Shown here piece after piece: positions 1 to 8,796 of a stretch of 64,000 nt of DNA. The stretch lies in contig CAYXZD010000014.1 of assembly GCA_964469565.1 (NCBI GenBank), forward strand, positions 1-64,000. The letters run 5' to 3'. The stretch comes from GCA-2720975 sp964469565 (GTDB lineage Bacteria > Planctomycetota > UBA1135 > GCA-002686595). The notes beneath the pieces are model-generated. The model did not search any database and had not been told where the DNA came from. It worked only from the letters and a program-made list of their open reading frames with translations. Position 1 is the stretch's first letter. Every line of letters begins with the position of its first letter. The position numbers and the translations under genes are program-made.

Positions 1-368
1 CGCGTCCGACATGCCGCGTCACGACATGCCGCGTCAGGCACCCCTTCGCGCTTTCGCTGACACTTGGTGCCATAGACCCGGCGACTGGTAGGGTTTCACC
101 GCACACTGCTGGCGCGACATACCGCGTCAACATACCGAACATACCGCGTCAGGCACCCCTTCGCGCTTTCCCCGACACTGGGTGCCATAGACCCGGCGAC
201 AGGTAGGGCTCCACCGCACACAGCCGACGTACGTTCACTCCGGGCCCAGCTGCGACATACCGCGTCAGGCACCCCTTCGCGCTTTCCCCGACACTTGGTG
301 CCATAGACCCGGCGACAGGTAGGGCTCCACCGCACACAGCCGACGTACGTTCACTCCGGGCCCAGCTG
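1..368. repeat. Array of three dispersed-repeat copies
   Basis: Three copies of a roughly 90-115 bp unit lie here: about 11-115, 139-252 and 255-368. All share the core ACATACCGCGTCAGGCACC (ATGCCGCG in copy 1), a GGCACC/GGTGCC hairpin pair and a CCATAGACCCGGCGAC tail. Copies 2 and 3 are a near-perfect tandem duplication (period 116, one mismatch seen at 180/296). Copy 1 is closer to the copy at 2651. The third copy runs into the 3' end of the gene that stops at 351, so 235-252 is a duplicate of that coding tail. The array probably continues left of the window. No gene is supported in 1-350; short ORFs here are translations of the repeat. Confidence 0.85.
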
Positions 369-2117
369 AATCGTGGCCTCAGTCACAAAGCTCTCCGTTA
401 CGTGTATCGTGTCAGGGATCCCCCCTGGGTTGAGAGCTCGAAAAGTCTTTTGTTCGGGGATTTCTAGGAGCATGTAGTACGGGCCCGGATTGAGGTGACG
501 GATGATGTAGGGCTCCCCCATTAGGGTGTGCCAAGCGATGCGTCCGAGAGATGGTTCGAATCCTCGCACCATCGACACGGCGACATGCCCGCTTCTGTAT
601 GGGGAGCCATCTTCGTTGAGAACGTGCAGGTGAATTGAACCGTACCGGCTCACATCGAACCGTACAGTGGATGGCTCGTCTCCCACAACCAAGTCAACCG
701 GACCTTCGGAGATGGATCTTCCCTGTGCGGTGAAGTGTGCTTTGTAGGTTCCGTGGGGGATTCCCTTGAGGTGGACCCCCAAGGATAGCGGACCTTTGAT
801 GTCATAATTCAACTGTTCTTCGGGTTGACTTAGTTGGAGTTGATACTCTGCGAAGTCGAGTCGAGCTCCACCAAAAGCTTCCAGATACTGCGTCCCATCG
901 ATCTCAAGTTTGACCTCCCCAAACTCTCTACCGGTTGGGGTCAACTTAAATGAGTGCACGGGATAGCCAATTGCGGGGTCGGGCAACTGGAAGTCGTACG
1001 CCCCAACTAGTGGCTCATACCCCGGCAAGTGAATTCGGAAGGGGACCGCAGGAGGAGGTGGCATGGATTGAGCATTGGGGTGGGGGGTCAGGAATCTCGT
1101 CTCTGTGTAAACACCCTCTTCGGTTTGCATTGTTGTTCTGCCCGACAACAAGGCACTCACTTGGGAGGGTATGTCGGGGGCCCCGGTGAAACCAGGAGGC
1201 ATGACTTGGTAGTTAGGCGCGCAAAAGGGTCTCGATGTATGTAGAGATAGTCTCCGTTCTCGCTGAAGCGGCAGCCCATCCATCGACTCGAAGCGGAGCA
1301 AGCACCCGTAGAGAATCCGATAGGGAATATCCACAACAGCGGGGCTTGCCTGTGTTCCAGGTTGTACATGGACCATGGGCCCGTACCCGTTGTGCCCATA
1401 AGCGGCAACCGTGTGGATTCGATTCACGGGAAGGCTACCGATTCGGAAGCTGCCATCTGGGTGAACGCAGACCTGGTGGGATCGGGGGTGACGATCTAGG
1501 CATTCACTGAGCCGATTTGTGGAATCTGGAAGAGCGCTATCAAAGGCGATGACTCTGATACTTGATCCGTGAGGAGCCCCTGTCACTGTGCCCGTGATGA
1601 CTCCGCCCGAAGCCAGTATGAGGGTTTGCGAGCGGCTCTTGTCAGAAAACTGGAAATCGGCAGTGACATGATCGCGGTGGGCCACCCATCCAGTTGGGGG
1701 GGGATCATCCTCACCCATGCAGGGGAGGCTGAGCACTCCGGATTCGTTGGTCTTGCCGATGACTGACCAAGACCCGTTATGGTCTTGTATGTGCGCACTG
1801 GCGGAAACGAGGGGCTTGTGATTCTCCCCTAACACCGTCAGTTCGAACGGTTGTAAGGGGGACGGCTGTGTAGCGGGGATGGGCAGGGCGGCGTCGCCCG
1901 GCCCAGATGGCTGGACGATCTCACCTACGCGCGTTTCATGTCCACCCTCGTGTCCGCTTGGGTTCACCCAGGGAAGATGTTGATCATGCGGCCAATTCCT
2001 CATGAGCACGAACATGAGGACGAATATGCTGACCACTGCTAGGCCCAGTGTTACCCTCGGTGTTGTGCAACCTGCACGGCCAGGGGGGGATGTCTTGATA
2101 GCCACGGGCGATAGCAT
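351..2117 (-). CDS. Membrane-anchored protein with carboxypeptidase-regulatory-like domains
   Basis: 588 aa. A single hydrophobic segment at about residues 22-40 is followed by a Pro-rich linker, so the protein is probably anchored with its bulk outside the cytoplasm. The rest is beta-rich, with at least two regions resembling carboxypeptidase-regulatory/Ig-like domains (for example the PFELTVLGENHKPLVSA stretch near residue 90). No catalytic motif is seen. The ATG at 2117 overlaps the upstream gene's TGA by one base (TGATG), implying translational coupling; a TTG directly before it at 2120 is a less likely start. The last codons lie inside a duplicated repeat. Function unknown. Confidence 0.8.
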   Translation of the reverse strand: MLSPVAIKTSPPGRAGCTTPRVTLGLAVVSIFVLMFVLMRNWPHDQHLPWVNPSGHEGGHETRVGEIVQPSGPGDAALPIPATQPSPLQPFELTVLGENHKPLVSASAHIQDHNGSWSVIGKTNESGVLSLPCMGEDDPPPTGWVAHRDHVTADFQFSDKSRSQTLILASGGVITGTVTGAPHGSSIRVIAFDSALPDSTNRLSECLDRHPRSHQVCVHPDGSFRIGSLPVNRIHTVAAYGHNGYGPMVHVQPGTQASPAVVDIPYRILYGCLLRFESMDGLPLQRERRLSLHTSRPFCAPNYQVMPPGFTGAPDIPSQVSALLSGRTTMQTEEGVYTETRFLTPHPNAQSMPPPPAVPFRIHLPGYEPLVGAYDFQLPDPAIGYPVHSFKLTPTGREFGEVKLEIDGTQYLEAFGGARLDFAEYQLQLSQPEEQLNYDIKGPLSLGVHLKGIPHGTYKAHFTAQGRSISEGPVDLVVGDEPSTVRFDVSRYGSIHLHVLNEDGSPYRSGHVAVSMVRGFEPSLGRIAWHTLMGEPYIIRHLNPGPYYMLLEIPEQKTFRALNPGGIPDTIHVTESFVTEATIQLGPE

Positions 2118-2584
2118 CAATTACCGCACGTCGCGTGATATAATGACGGACTGCCTGGAGGGACAACCTGCGTAACAACCTGACAGGTCATGCCTTGCCC
2201 CCCGCTGCAATTATTGGAGCCACAATACCCACCTGCATAGAATCCGATCCTGATTCCTTGATCATACAGATCATAGCCGTGACAGCACGTGGGCTCTGCG
2301 GTGAATGGGTTGCATCGGCAGTACCGGTGCGTCACATTGCCTTCATACTGTTGGTTTTGCTTTGCACACTTGGGTACAAGGGTTGTTGTGCACGGACGCT
2401 GACATTCCAGCTGACCCCCATGGAGTTTGGTCCGACAGGTTCCATTCCAGCTGCCATCGGGACCAGAATCCACCCTTGGCGATCGAGCAGCCCCCCCCTC
2501 AGGAAATACACTCATCGTGAGCATGCAAACCAACGCGCCAAACAGTTTGCCATTGTGCTTGCTCACTCTAGATTTCTCACTCAT
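2117..2584 (-). CDS. Small cysteine-rich secreted protein
   Basis: 155 aa. A basic N-terminus and a hydrophobic stretch (LFGALVCMLTMSVF, about residues 14-27) look like a signal peptide. The mature part has 12 cysteines in about 120 residues, including CRC and CC pairs, which suggests a disulfide-stabilised extracytoplasmic fold. No family is recognised. The gene is upstream of, and overlaps by one base, the anchored protein ending at 351, so the two exported proteins probably function together. Repeat copies lie on both sides of the pair. Confidence 0.7.
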   Translation of the reverse strand: MSEKSRVSKHNGKLFGALVCMLTMSVFPEGGAARSPRVDSGPDGSWNGTCRTKLHGGQLECQRPCTTTLVPKCAKQNQQYEGNVTHRYCRCNPFTAEPTCCHGYDLYDQGIRIGFYAGGYCGSNNCSGGQGMTCQVVTQVVPPGSPSLYHATCGN

Positions 2585-3177
2585 ACAATGGACCGTAGAT
2601 CACACTGAATCTGTTGTCAACGAACAGCCCAACACACCGACATACCACGACATACCGCGTCCGACATACCGCGTCAGGCACCCCTCCGTGCTTCCCCCGA
2701 CACGTGGTGCCATAGACCCGGCGACAGGTAGGGTTTCACGCACACTGCTGGCGAGCCAGGGCGAGGAAGCGACCTGTGTGGCGAAGGTGTTTCGAGAGGC
2801 CAATTAGCTCAGCGCGGGCCGGATGAAGCGCACGGTCTGTCCTTCGTCTGAAGTGAGGTGTGGGGAGCCTGGTACTAGTCGGAGGGAAAAGGTGCGAGGG
2901 GAGCCTGACGCCGTATGTTTGACGCCGTATGTTGCGCGTTGGTGAAGCCCGTGCCTGCCCAAACTGAGTCTATTGACCAAGGCGCCTGTACCGCTTGAGT
3001 GCTGCACTCCCTTCTGTCTGGTTGCGGACTGTGGTGCATTCTTGGGAATCGAGCATGAGAGCTACGCACAGGGCGTGGGGGGTTTTAGGCACTATTGTGG
3101 GCTGTCGGGGCGGCCCGGTGGGGCAGACGGGGATAGGCGCATCTGCTACCCTTCGCGGCTAGTATTGCAGCTTTGAA
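2585..3177. other. 593-bp intergenic region between cysteine-rich gene and lipA
   Basis: This stretch separates two divergent genes. It holds the repeat element at 2651-2931. The remainder (2932-3177) has no convincing ORF, RNA or hairpin, and presumably contains the promoter of the lipA operon. I could not identify -35/-10 boxes with confidence. Confidence 0.6.
2651..2931. mobile_element. MITE-like element with 29-bp imperfect terminal inverted repeats
   Basis: The left end 2651-2679 contains two tandem CATACCGCGTC motifs ending in AGGC. The right end 2903-2931 is its inverted counterpart (25 of 29 positions match). The left part carries the same GGCACC...GGTGCC and CCATAGACCCGGCGAC core as the copies in 1-368. 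No ORF for a transposase is present, so this would be a non-autonomous element if mobile. No clear target-site duplication is visible. Confidence 0.55.
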
Positions 3178-4158
3178 ATGTGTCCTAGCCCTACTCACAC
3201 AGCCCTGAGTGCCTCTCAAGCGCCATCCAAGGGGCTCAAGCCTGCTTGGCTCAAAGTCCCCTTGCCGGGGGGGGCTGAATATGGGCGGCTGAAAGGCATG
3301 ACGAAGGAGCTCAAGCTCCATACGGTCTGCGAAGAAGCGCACTGCCCCAATGTCGGCGAATGCTGGAGCGGCGATCACGCCACGATGACCTTGATGGTCC
3401 TCGGCGAACAATGCACACGCCGCTGCCGGTTTTGCGCGGTCGAGACAGTGCAGCAGGCTGCAGCCCCCGATCCTGACGAACCCGCCAACGTGGGCCGTGC
3501 CATCGGGCGCCTCGACTTAGAATACGTGGTCATCACGAGTGTCGATCGTGATGACTTGGAGGATGGCGGCGCAGGGCACTACAGTCGCTGTGTGGCGCAG
3601 ATACGCCAACGCGCACCCAAGACGATTATCGAGACACTCATCCCCGATTACGTGGGCGCTGATCTGAAACGCCTCTTGCCTGGGCGAGGGTGCAGCGAGC
3701 AGGGGGCCAATCCTGACGTGCTTGCTCACAATGTGGAAGTCGTCCACCGCCTGCAACGCAAGGTGCGCGATCCACGCTGCTCCTTCGAGCGGTCCCTGCA
3801 GACCCTGCAAGAGGCCAAGCAACTCGATCCCAGCCTGCTGACCAAGTCTTCCATCATGCTGGGTCTGGGGGAGAGTGCTCTCGAAGTGAGCGAGGCCATG
3901 GCCCAGCTACGCTCTGTGGGCGTAGATTTCCTCACTCTCGGGCAATATCTGCGCCCCAGCAAGCAACACGTGCCTGTGCACGAGTACATTCCCCCCGAAC
4001 AATTTCAGGATCTCCGCCAGGAGGGCCTAGGAATGGGATTTGAATACGTGGCCTCCGGGCCGTTGGTTCGCTCTAGCTACAAGGCCGGCGAGTTCTTTGC
4101 CGCACGCCTTGTGCGGGAACGGCAAACCCAAGCCACATCGGAGCCAGCCACTCGCTAA
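3178..4158 (+). CDS. lipA: Lipoyl synthase
   Basis: 326 aa, normal family length. It inserts the two sulfurs into protein-bound octanoyl groups to make lipoyl cofactor. Both cluster motifs are present: the auxiliary-cluster CEEAHCPNVGEC (C-x4-C-x5-C) and the radical-SAM CTRRCRFC (CxxxCxxC). The C-terminal RSSYKAGE signature is intact. It is first in an operon encoding a complete 2-oxoacid dehydrogenase that needs lipoate, with lipB at the other end. A short insertion around GRGCSEQGANPDV is slightly atypical. The ATG at 3178 is the first available start. Confidence 0.96.
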   Translation: MCPSPTHTALSASQAPSKGLKPAWLKVPLPGGAEYGRLKGMTKELKLHTVCEEAHCPNVGECWSGDHATMTLMVLGEQCTRRCRFCAVETVQQAAAPDPDEPANVGRAIGRLDLEYVVITSVDRDDLEDGGAGHYSRCVAQIRQRAPKTIIETLIPDYVGADLKRLLPGRGCSEQGANPDVLAHNVEVVHRLQRKVRDPRCSFERSLQTLQEAKQLDPSLLTKSSIMLGLGESALEVSEAMAQLRSVGVDFLTLGQYLRPSKQHVPVHEYIPPEQFQDLRQEGLGMGFEYVASGPLVRSSYKAGEFFAARLVRERQTQATSEPATR

Positions 4159-4179
4159 CACTCTCGAGGCCACAGACAT

Positions 4180-5301
4180 ATGGACAATCAAGAAGCACTC
4201 TCGGTGATCGATCACCACGGCAAGATTCGCACGGGCTACACCTGTGGACTTTCGGATGACGAACTCAAGCGGGGCTTTGAGGCCATGCTCGCCGTGCGAG
4301 CCTTTGATGACATCTGCATGAAGCTGCAGCGCGGCGGACGCATCGGGTTCTCGATCCCCAACTTCGGCGTTGAGGCCACTCAAGTGGGAGCAGCGGCGGC
4401 CTTGCAAGAGGGTGACCAGATCTTCCCCAGCTACCGTGACTTTGGCATGGCCCTCTACAAGGGCGTGGACCCCACAGACATGTTTCACAACATGTTTGGC
4501 AATGCCAAGGACTCTGCGCGCGGGCGACAAATGCCCGTGCACTTCTCTTTTGTGGATCCGGTCAAGTTCTTTTCCATCTCCTCGCCTATTGGCACACACC
4601 TGCCCCACGCTGTGGGGGCAGCCCATGCCTTTCGCATGCGCGGGGAAACACATGCTTGCCTCGTGAGCTTCGGCGATGGCGGCACCTCCAGCTCCGGTTT
4701 CCATAGCGGGCTCAACTTCGCTGCAGTCATGAGGGCGCCCGTTGTCTTCCTGTGCCAGAACAACGGCTGGGCGATTTCCTGTCCCTCGTCGAATCAGACT
4801 GTTTCGGAGAGCTACGCCATCAAGGCTGAAGCCTATGGGATGCCGGGAATCAAGGTGGATGGCAATGATCTACTTGCCGTGCATGAAGTGGTCGCCGACG
4901 CTCTGGAACGGGCCCGTGCAGGCGAAGGGCCCACGCTTGTCGAAGCTCAGACCTATCGCATGGGCGGGCATTCCACTTCGGATGATCCCACAAAGTATGT
5001 CCCCAAGGAGACTCTTGAATACTGGGCCGAGCGCGATCCCATCGACCGCCTGCGGATGTACCTCGACCAGTGCGGATTGTGGAGCCAAGAGTGGGAAGAT
5101 GCCATGCGAGAGCGCTTGACTGAAACCCATGCGGCCGCGGCCAAATCGTCTGAAGCCGAGGCGGCGCCGGGCTTGGAGACCATTTTTAGCGACGTGTTTG
5201 CTGACATCCCTGACCACATCCGCAAGCAGGGAGAGGCCGTGTTTGATTTGGCTCGCCGCAAAGGCGATGCCGCTGCCGGCGATGGCGCCTTCCCCCTCTA
5301 G
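4180..5301 (+). CDS. 2-oxoacid dehydrogenase E1 subunit alpha (branched-chain type), copy 1
   Basis: 373 aa. This is the thiamine-diphosphate-dependent decarboxylase alpha chain, acting with the beta chain encoded next. The ThDP motif is complete: GDGGTSSSGFHS followed about 30 residues later by QNNGWAIS. GRQMPVHF and GGHSTSDDPTKY match the branched-chain 2-oxoacid dehydrogenase group better than pyruvate dehydrogenase. It starts 21 bp after lipA. A second alpha gene lies after E2, and both end in GDGAFPL, which marks them as paralogues. The substrate (branched-chain 2-oxoacids versus pyruvate) cannot be settled from sequence. Confidence 0.93.
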   Translation: MDNQEALSVIDHHGKIRTGYTCGLSDDELKRGFEAMLAVRAFDDICMKLQRGGRIGFSIPNFGVEATQVGAAAALQEGDQIFPSYRDFGMALYKGVDPTDMFHNMFGNAKDSARGRQMPVHFSFVDPVKFFSISSPIGTHLPHAVGAAHAFRMRGETHACLVSFGDGGTSSSGFHSGLNFAAVMRAPVVFLCQNNGWAISCPSSNQTVSESYAIKAEAYGMPGIKVDGNDLLAVHEVVADALERARAGEGPTLVEAQTYRMGGHSTSDDPTKYVPKETLEYWAERDPIDRLRMYLDQCGLWSQEWEDAMRERLTETHAAAAKSSEAEAAPGLETIFSDVFADIPDHIRKQGEAVFDLARRKGDAAAGDGAFPL

Positions 5302-5383
5302 TACTCTTCACCCACCCTACCTTTCAGCGTCCCCAGCGACCCGTAACCCCCGCCTCTCCCAGGAGGGCGCGATCCACTTAGCT

Positions 5384-6358
5384 ATGGCGAATCTTACTCT
5401 GATCCAAGCCGTGAACGATGGTCTGAAGTCGGCCATGCGCGATGATCCTGCCACCCTTGTGTTTGGCGAGGATGTTGGCCCCAAGGGCGGCGTGTTCCTG
5501 GCCACGGAGGGCCTTACTGAAGAGTTCGGTGCGGAACGCTGTTTTGACACCCCCCTCTCCGAGGACGGCATCATCGGCACCGCCATCGGAATGGCCACGA
5601 ACGGATTGCGTCCCATTGCCGAGATTCAGTTTCAAGATTTCATTTTTCCAGCATTCGACCAGATCGTCTCCGAGGCTGCCAAGCTGCGCTATCGATCGGG
5701 TGGACAGTACACGGCGCCCATGGTGATTCGGACTCCTTACGGCGGGGGCATTCGAGGGGGGCTGTATCACAGCCAATCGGGAGAGGCCTACTTCACGCAT
5801 ACACCCGGCCTCAAGGTCGTGATTCCCTCGACTCCCTACGACGCCAAGGGCCTCTTGATCAGCGCCATTCAGGATCCAGATCCGGTCTTGTTTATGGAAC
5901 CCAAAGCTCTGTATCGCTCGGTCAAGGGCGAGGTTCCCGAAGGAAGTTACGAAGTGGCCCTCTCCACCCTGCGGACCGTTCGTGAGGGCGGCGATGTAAC
6001 GATCTTCTGTTATGGCGCCATGGTGCCCGTCGTCGAAAAGGCCGCAGCGCAGGCCGCCGAGTCTGGCATTGAGTGCCATGTCGTCGATCTGCGAACCCTG
6101 ATGCCCCTCGATGAGGAGGGCGTGCTGCAGGCCGCGAAAGCCACGGGCCGCGTGGTCACGGTGCACGAGGCGCCCCGTTTTTGCGGCTATGGAGCGGAGA
6201 TCTCCGCCATGATCGCCGAGAACGTCATTGAGTATATGGAAGCTCCCATCCGGCGAGTGACGGGTTTCGACACGCCCTTCCCCAATACGCTGGAACATCA
6301 CTACCTGCCCGATGAACGGCGTGTGCTCGATGCAATTGAGTTCGTTCACCAGTACTAG
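5384..6358 (+). CDS. 2-oxoacid dehydrogenase E1 subunit beta
   Basis: 324 aa, standard length for the family. It begins at MANLTLIQAV, and contains the expected GEDVGPKGGVF, the FDTPLSEDGI region and the C-terminal transketolase-like domain. The frame stays open upstream to 5129, but those residues overlap the alpha gene in another frame and do not resemble the family; the ATG at 5384 has an AGGAGG 18 nt upstream and matches family starts. It pairs with one or both E1-alpha subunits of this operon. Confidence 0.94.
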   Translation: MANLTLIQAVNDGLKSAMRDDPATLVFGEDVGPKGGVFLATEGLTEEFGAERCFDTPLSEDGIIGTAIGMATNGLRPIAEIQFQDFIFPAFDQIVSEAAKLRYRSGGQYTAPMVIRTPYGGGIRGGLYHSQSGEAYFTHTPGLKVVIPSTPYDAKGLLISAIQDPDPVLFMEPKALYRSVKGEVPEGSYEVALSTLRTVREGGDVTIFCYGAMVPVVEKAAAQAAESGIECHVVDLRTLMPLDEEGVLQAAKATGRVVTVHEAPRFCGYGAEISAMIAENVIEYMEAPIRRVTGFDTPFPNTLEHHYLPDERRVLDAIEFVHQY

Positions 6359-6417
6359 GTCTTTTCTGGTAGCGCAAATCCCGATCCGGTTCCCCAATCC
6401 ACCCCGAGAACACAACC

Positions 6418-7644
6418 ATGATTGAGTTCAAGCTCCCCGACATTGGTGAAGGCATCGCCGAGGGCGAGATCGTTAAATGGCTCGTGACCGCAGGTACGGC
6501 GGTTGAAGAGCATCAACCGATTGTTGAAGTGATGACGGACAAGGCCACGGTGGAGGTGCCAGCGCCGGCATCAGGTACCGTGACCCAGATGTTGGCCGAA
6601 GAAGGGGAGGTGGTTCCCGTGGGGGACGTCATCTTCCATTTGGACAATGGCGGCGGCGCTCCCGCAGCGCCCGTGCCGGCGGAGGAATCCAAACCAGCCG
6701 CCCCTTCACCCGCTGTTCAAAGCTCCTCACCCCAGACTGGCTCATCCAAAGCCCTCGCCGTCCCCAGCGCACGTCGAGTGGCACGTGAGCTCGGCGTGGA
6801 CCTGGGCCAAGTGCAGGGCACGGGTCGCAATCAAGTCATCCGGCGAGCCGATGTGGAGAGCTTTGCTGCCAGTGGATCCGCGGGTTCCACTTCGCCCTCG
6901 GAGAGTCTCCAGAGTGCGCCCTCTGCGCCAACAGCCAAGCCCGATCAACGCGTGCCGTTCCGCGGGGTCCGTCGCAAGATTGCGGAGGCCATGGAGCGTT
7001 CGGTCAAGACGGCCATGCACTTCACAATTGTTGAAGAGATCGACGTGACGAATCTCGTGCGTGTGCGCGCCAAGGCCAAGGAGATGGGGGCCACCCAAGG
7101 GGTCAATGTGACCTACATGCCTTTCATCATGGCCGCAGTCGCGAGCGGGCTAACCAAGTTCCCCATGCTCAATGGACACCTCGATGAAGAAGCCGGAGAG
7201 ATCGTCAATCCAGCCTCGGTCAGTATTGGTATCGCCACGGATACCCCTGCGGGTTTGATCGTGCCAGTGGTTCGCAATGTGGAAACCCTCAGCATGCTTG
7301 CCATGGCCGAAGAATTGAAAGGGCTCGCCGGCAGGGCGCGTGAGGGCAAGATTGCTTCCTCCGAGCTGCAAGGCAGCACGTTCACCATTACAAACGCCGG
7401 CAACATCGGCGGTACCCTGGCGACGCCGATTATCAATTTCCCCGACATTGCCATTCTCGGGGTCCATCGCATCGTCAAACGCCCCGGCGTTGTCGAAACA
7501 CCCGAGGGCGACAAGATCGAGGTGCGCCAGTACATGAACCTGTCCTGCAGCGTGGATCACAGGCTTGCCGACGGCGCTGACGCTGCTCGGTTCCTTGCCC
7601 ACATGCGCGTCCTCCTCGAAGAGCCGGGGCTTCTGGCCCTCTAG
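6418..7644 (+). CDS. Dihydrolipoamide acyltransferase (E2) of 2-oxoacid dehydrogenase complex
   Basis: 408 aa with the usual order: one lipoyl domain (residues 1-80, lipoylated Lys42 in TDKATVEV), an Ala/Pro/Ser-rich linker, a peripheral-subunit-binding domain (about 118-155, VPSARRVARELGVD), a second linker, then the catalytic domain (about 180-408) ending with the active-site SVDHRLADGADA (HxxxDG). The single lipoyl domain and overall size fit branched-chain or generic E2 proteins. It transfers the acyl group from E1 to CoA and is the substrate of LipA and LipB encoded in the same operon. Confidence 0.95.
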   Translation: MIEFKLPDIGEGIAEGEIVKWLVTAGTAVEEHQPIVEVMTDKATVEVPAPASGTVTQMLAEEGEVVPVGDVIFHLDNGGGAPAAPVPAEESKPAAPSPAVQSSSPQTGSSKALAVPSARRVARELGVDLGQVQGTGRNQVIRRADVESFAASGSAGSTSPSESLQSAPSAPTAKPDQRVPFRGVRRKIAEAMERSVKTAMHFTIVEEIDVTNLVRVRAKAKEMGATQGVNVTYMPFIMAAVASGLTKFPMLNGHLDEEAGEIVNPASVSIGIATDTPAGLIVPVVRNVETLSMLAMAEELKGLAGRAREGKIASSELQGSTFTITNAGNIGGTLATPIINFPDIAILGVHRIVKRPGVVETPEGDKIEVRQYMNLSCSVDHRLADGADAARFLAHMRVLLEEPGLLAL

Positions 7645-7650
7645 GTATCG

Positions 7651-8757
7651 ATGGCCGAAGCTCTGCAGATCCTGAGCACCGAGGGTGAACTCCTCGGGCC
7701 TGCCCCTGACCTTGATCGCGAACAACAGCGCGATCTGTTTGTTCACATGCTGCGCGTGCGTTGCCTTGATGCGCGCATGCTCAAGTTGCAGCGTGCGGGG
7801 CGTGTTGGATTCGTGGGGACCGTGCTCGGATCCGAGGCCGCCGCTGTGGGGTCTGCAGCGGGGCTTGCTCAACGGGACTGGCTGTGGTCAGGCCTGCGCG
7901 AGGGCGGTGCGGCTGTCATGCGCGGGTTGCCCCTCGCCGAGTATGTGGCCCAGATGTATTGCAACGCCAATGACACCGCCAAGGGCCGCCAGATGTGCAA
8001 CCACTTCCAGCACAAGGGCAGTCACTACCCCAGTTGGTCATCGGTCATTGGCACCCAGATGCCCCACGCGGTGGGGGCGGCCTTTGCCTCGAAGTCTCGG
8101 GGGGAAGACGTGGTCCATGCCGTCTACTTTGGTGATGGAGCCACGAGTTCCAATGGCTTTCACAGCGCGATGAACTTTGCGGGCGTCTGGAAGGCACCGG
8201 TGGTCTTTGTGTGCGTGGACAACGGCTGGGCGATCTCCGTGCCCTCCAAGAACCAAACTCGCGCCCAATACGAAGACAAGGCCGCCGCCTATGGGATGCC
8301 CGGGACCAAGGTCGACGGCAATGATGTGTTAGCTTGCTACCAGGCCATGACAGACGCCGTTGAGCGCGCCCGGGCAGGGCAGGGACCCAGCCTGCTGGTG
8401 CTGCGTACCTACCGCATCCTTGGCCACTCCAGTTCGGACGATCCGACGAAGTATCGCTCGGAAGCAGAGGTGGATGCCTGGAAGCAGCGCGACCCCATCG
8501 AGCGTTTTGAGCGTTTCCTTCGGTCCGAAGGGATCCTTGGCGAGGGTGAACAGACTCAAATCGAAGAGGGACTGTTCGCCGAAATCGACGCAGTTATCCA
8601 CGAACAAGAGGCTGCACCGGCCATGGCTCTCAAGACCCTTGTTGAAGACGTCTATGGTGAGATCCCAACCCACCTAAAGCGCCAGTACAACGCCTTTGCC
8701 GCCGTGGCGGAGCGCCTCGGCCAAGCCCAACCCGGGGACGGAGCGTTCCCACTTTAG
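7651..8757 (+). CDS. 2-oxoacid dehydrogenase E1 subunit alpha, copy 2
   Basis: 368 aa, starting 6 bp after E2. It is homologous over its length to the alpha subunit at 4180. The ThDP motif is GDGATSSNGFHS then VDNGWAIS, so the usual NN is DN. The GRQMPVHFSF region of copy 1 is GRQMCNHFQHKGSHYP here, a clear change in the active-site entrance region. It ends with GDGAFPL like copy 1. With only one beta gene present, it may swap with copy 1 to change substrate range, or form a hetero-assembly; both are inference. Confidence 0.9.
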   Translation: MAEALQILSTEGELLGPAPDLDREQQRDLFVHMLRVRCLDARMLKLQRAGRVGFVGTVLGSEAAAVGSAAGLAQRDWLWSGLREGGAAVMRGLPLAEYVAQMYCNANDTAKGRQMCNHFQHKGSHYPSWSSVIGTQMPHAVGAAFASKSRGEDVVHAVYFGDGATSSNGFHSAMNFAGVWKAPVVFVCVDNGWAISVPSKNQTRAQYEDKAAAYGMPGTKVDGNDVLACYQAMTDAVERARAGQGPSLLVLRTYRILGHSSSDDPTKYRSEAEVDAWKQRDPIERFERFLRSEGILGEGEQTQIEEGLFAEIDAVIHEQEAAPAMALKTLVEDVYGEIPTHLKRQYNAFAAVAERLGQAQPGDGAFPL

Positions 8758-8796
8758 CGCTCTTAGCTACGAGCCTAGCCCCACCCAATTCAACCC

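Noticed and set aside
1..368. Possible CRISPR array in the left-hand repeats
   Set aside because: Units are about 115 bp, nearly contiguous, with no unique short spacers and no cas genes; they are dispersed repeat copies.
2195..2608. 137-aa plus-strand ORF opposite the cysteine-rich gene
   Set aside because: The minus-strand protein has a signal peptide and a strong cysteine pattern; this is its antisense shadow.
4027..4704. 225-aa minus-strand ORF across lipA and E1-alpha
   Set aside because: It is antisense to two firmly identified genes and matches no family.
5129..5383. N-terminal extension of the E1-beta subunit
   Set aside because: It overlaps the E1-alpha gene in another frame and does not resemble the family; ATG 5384 gives the normal protein.
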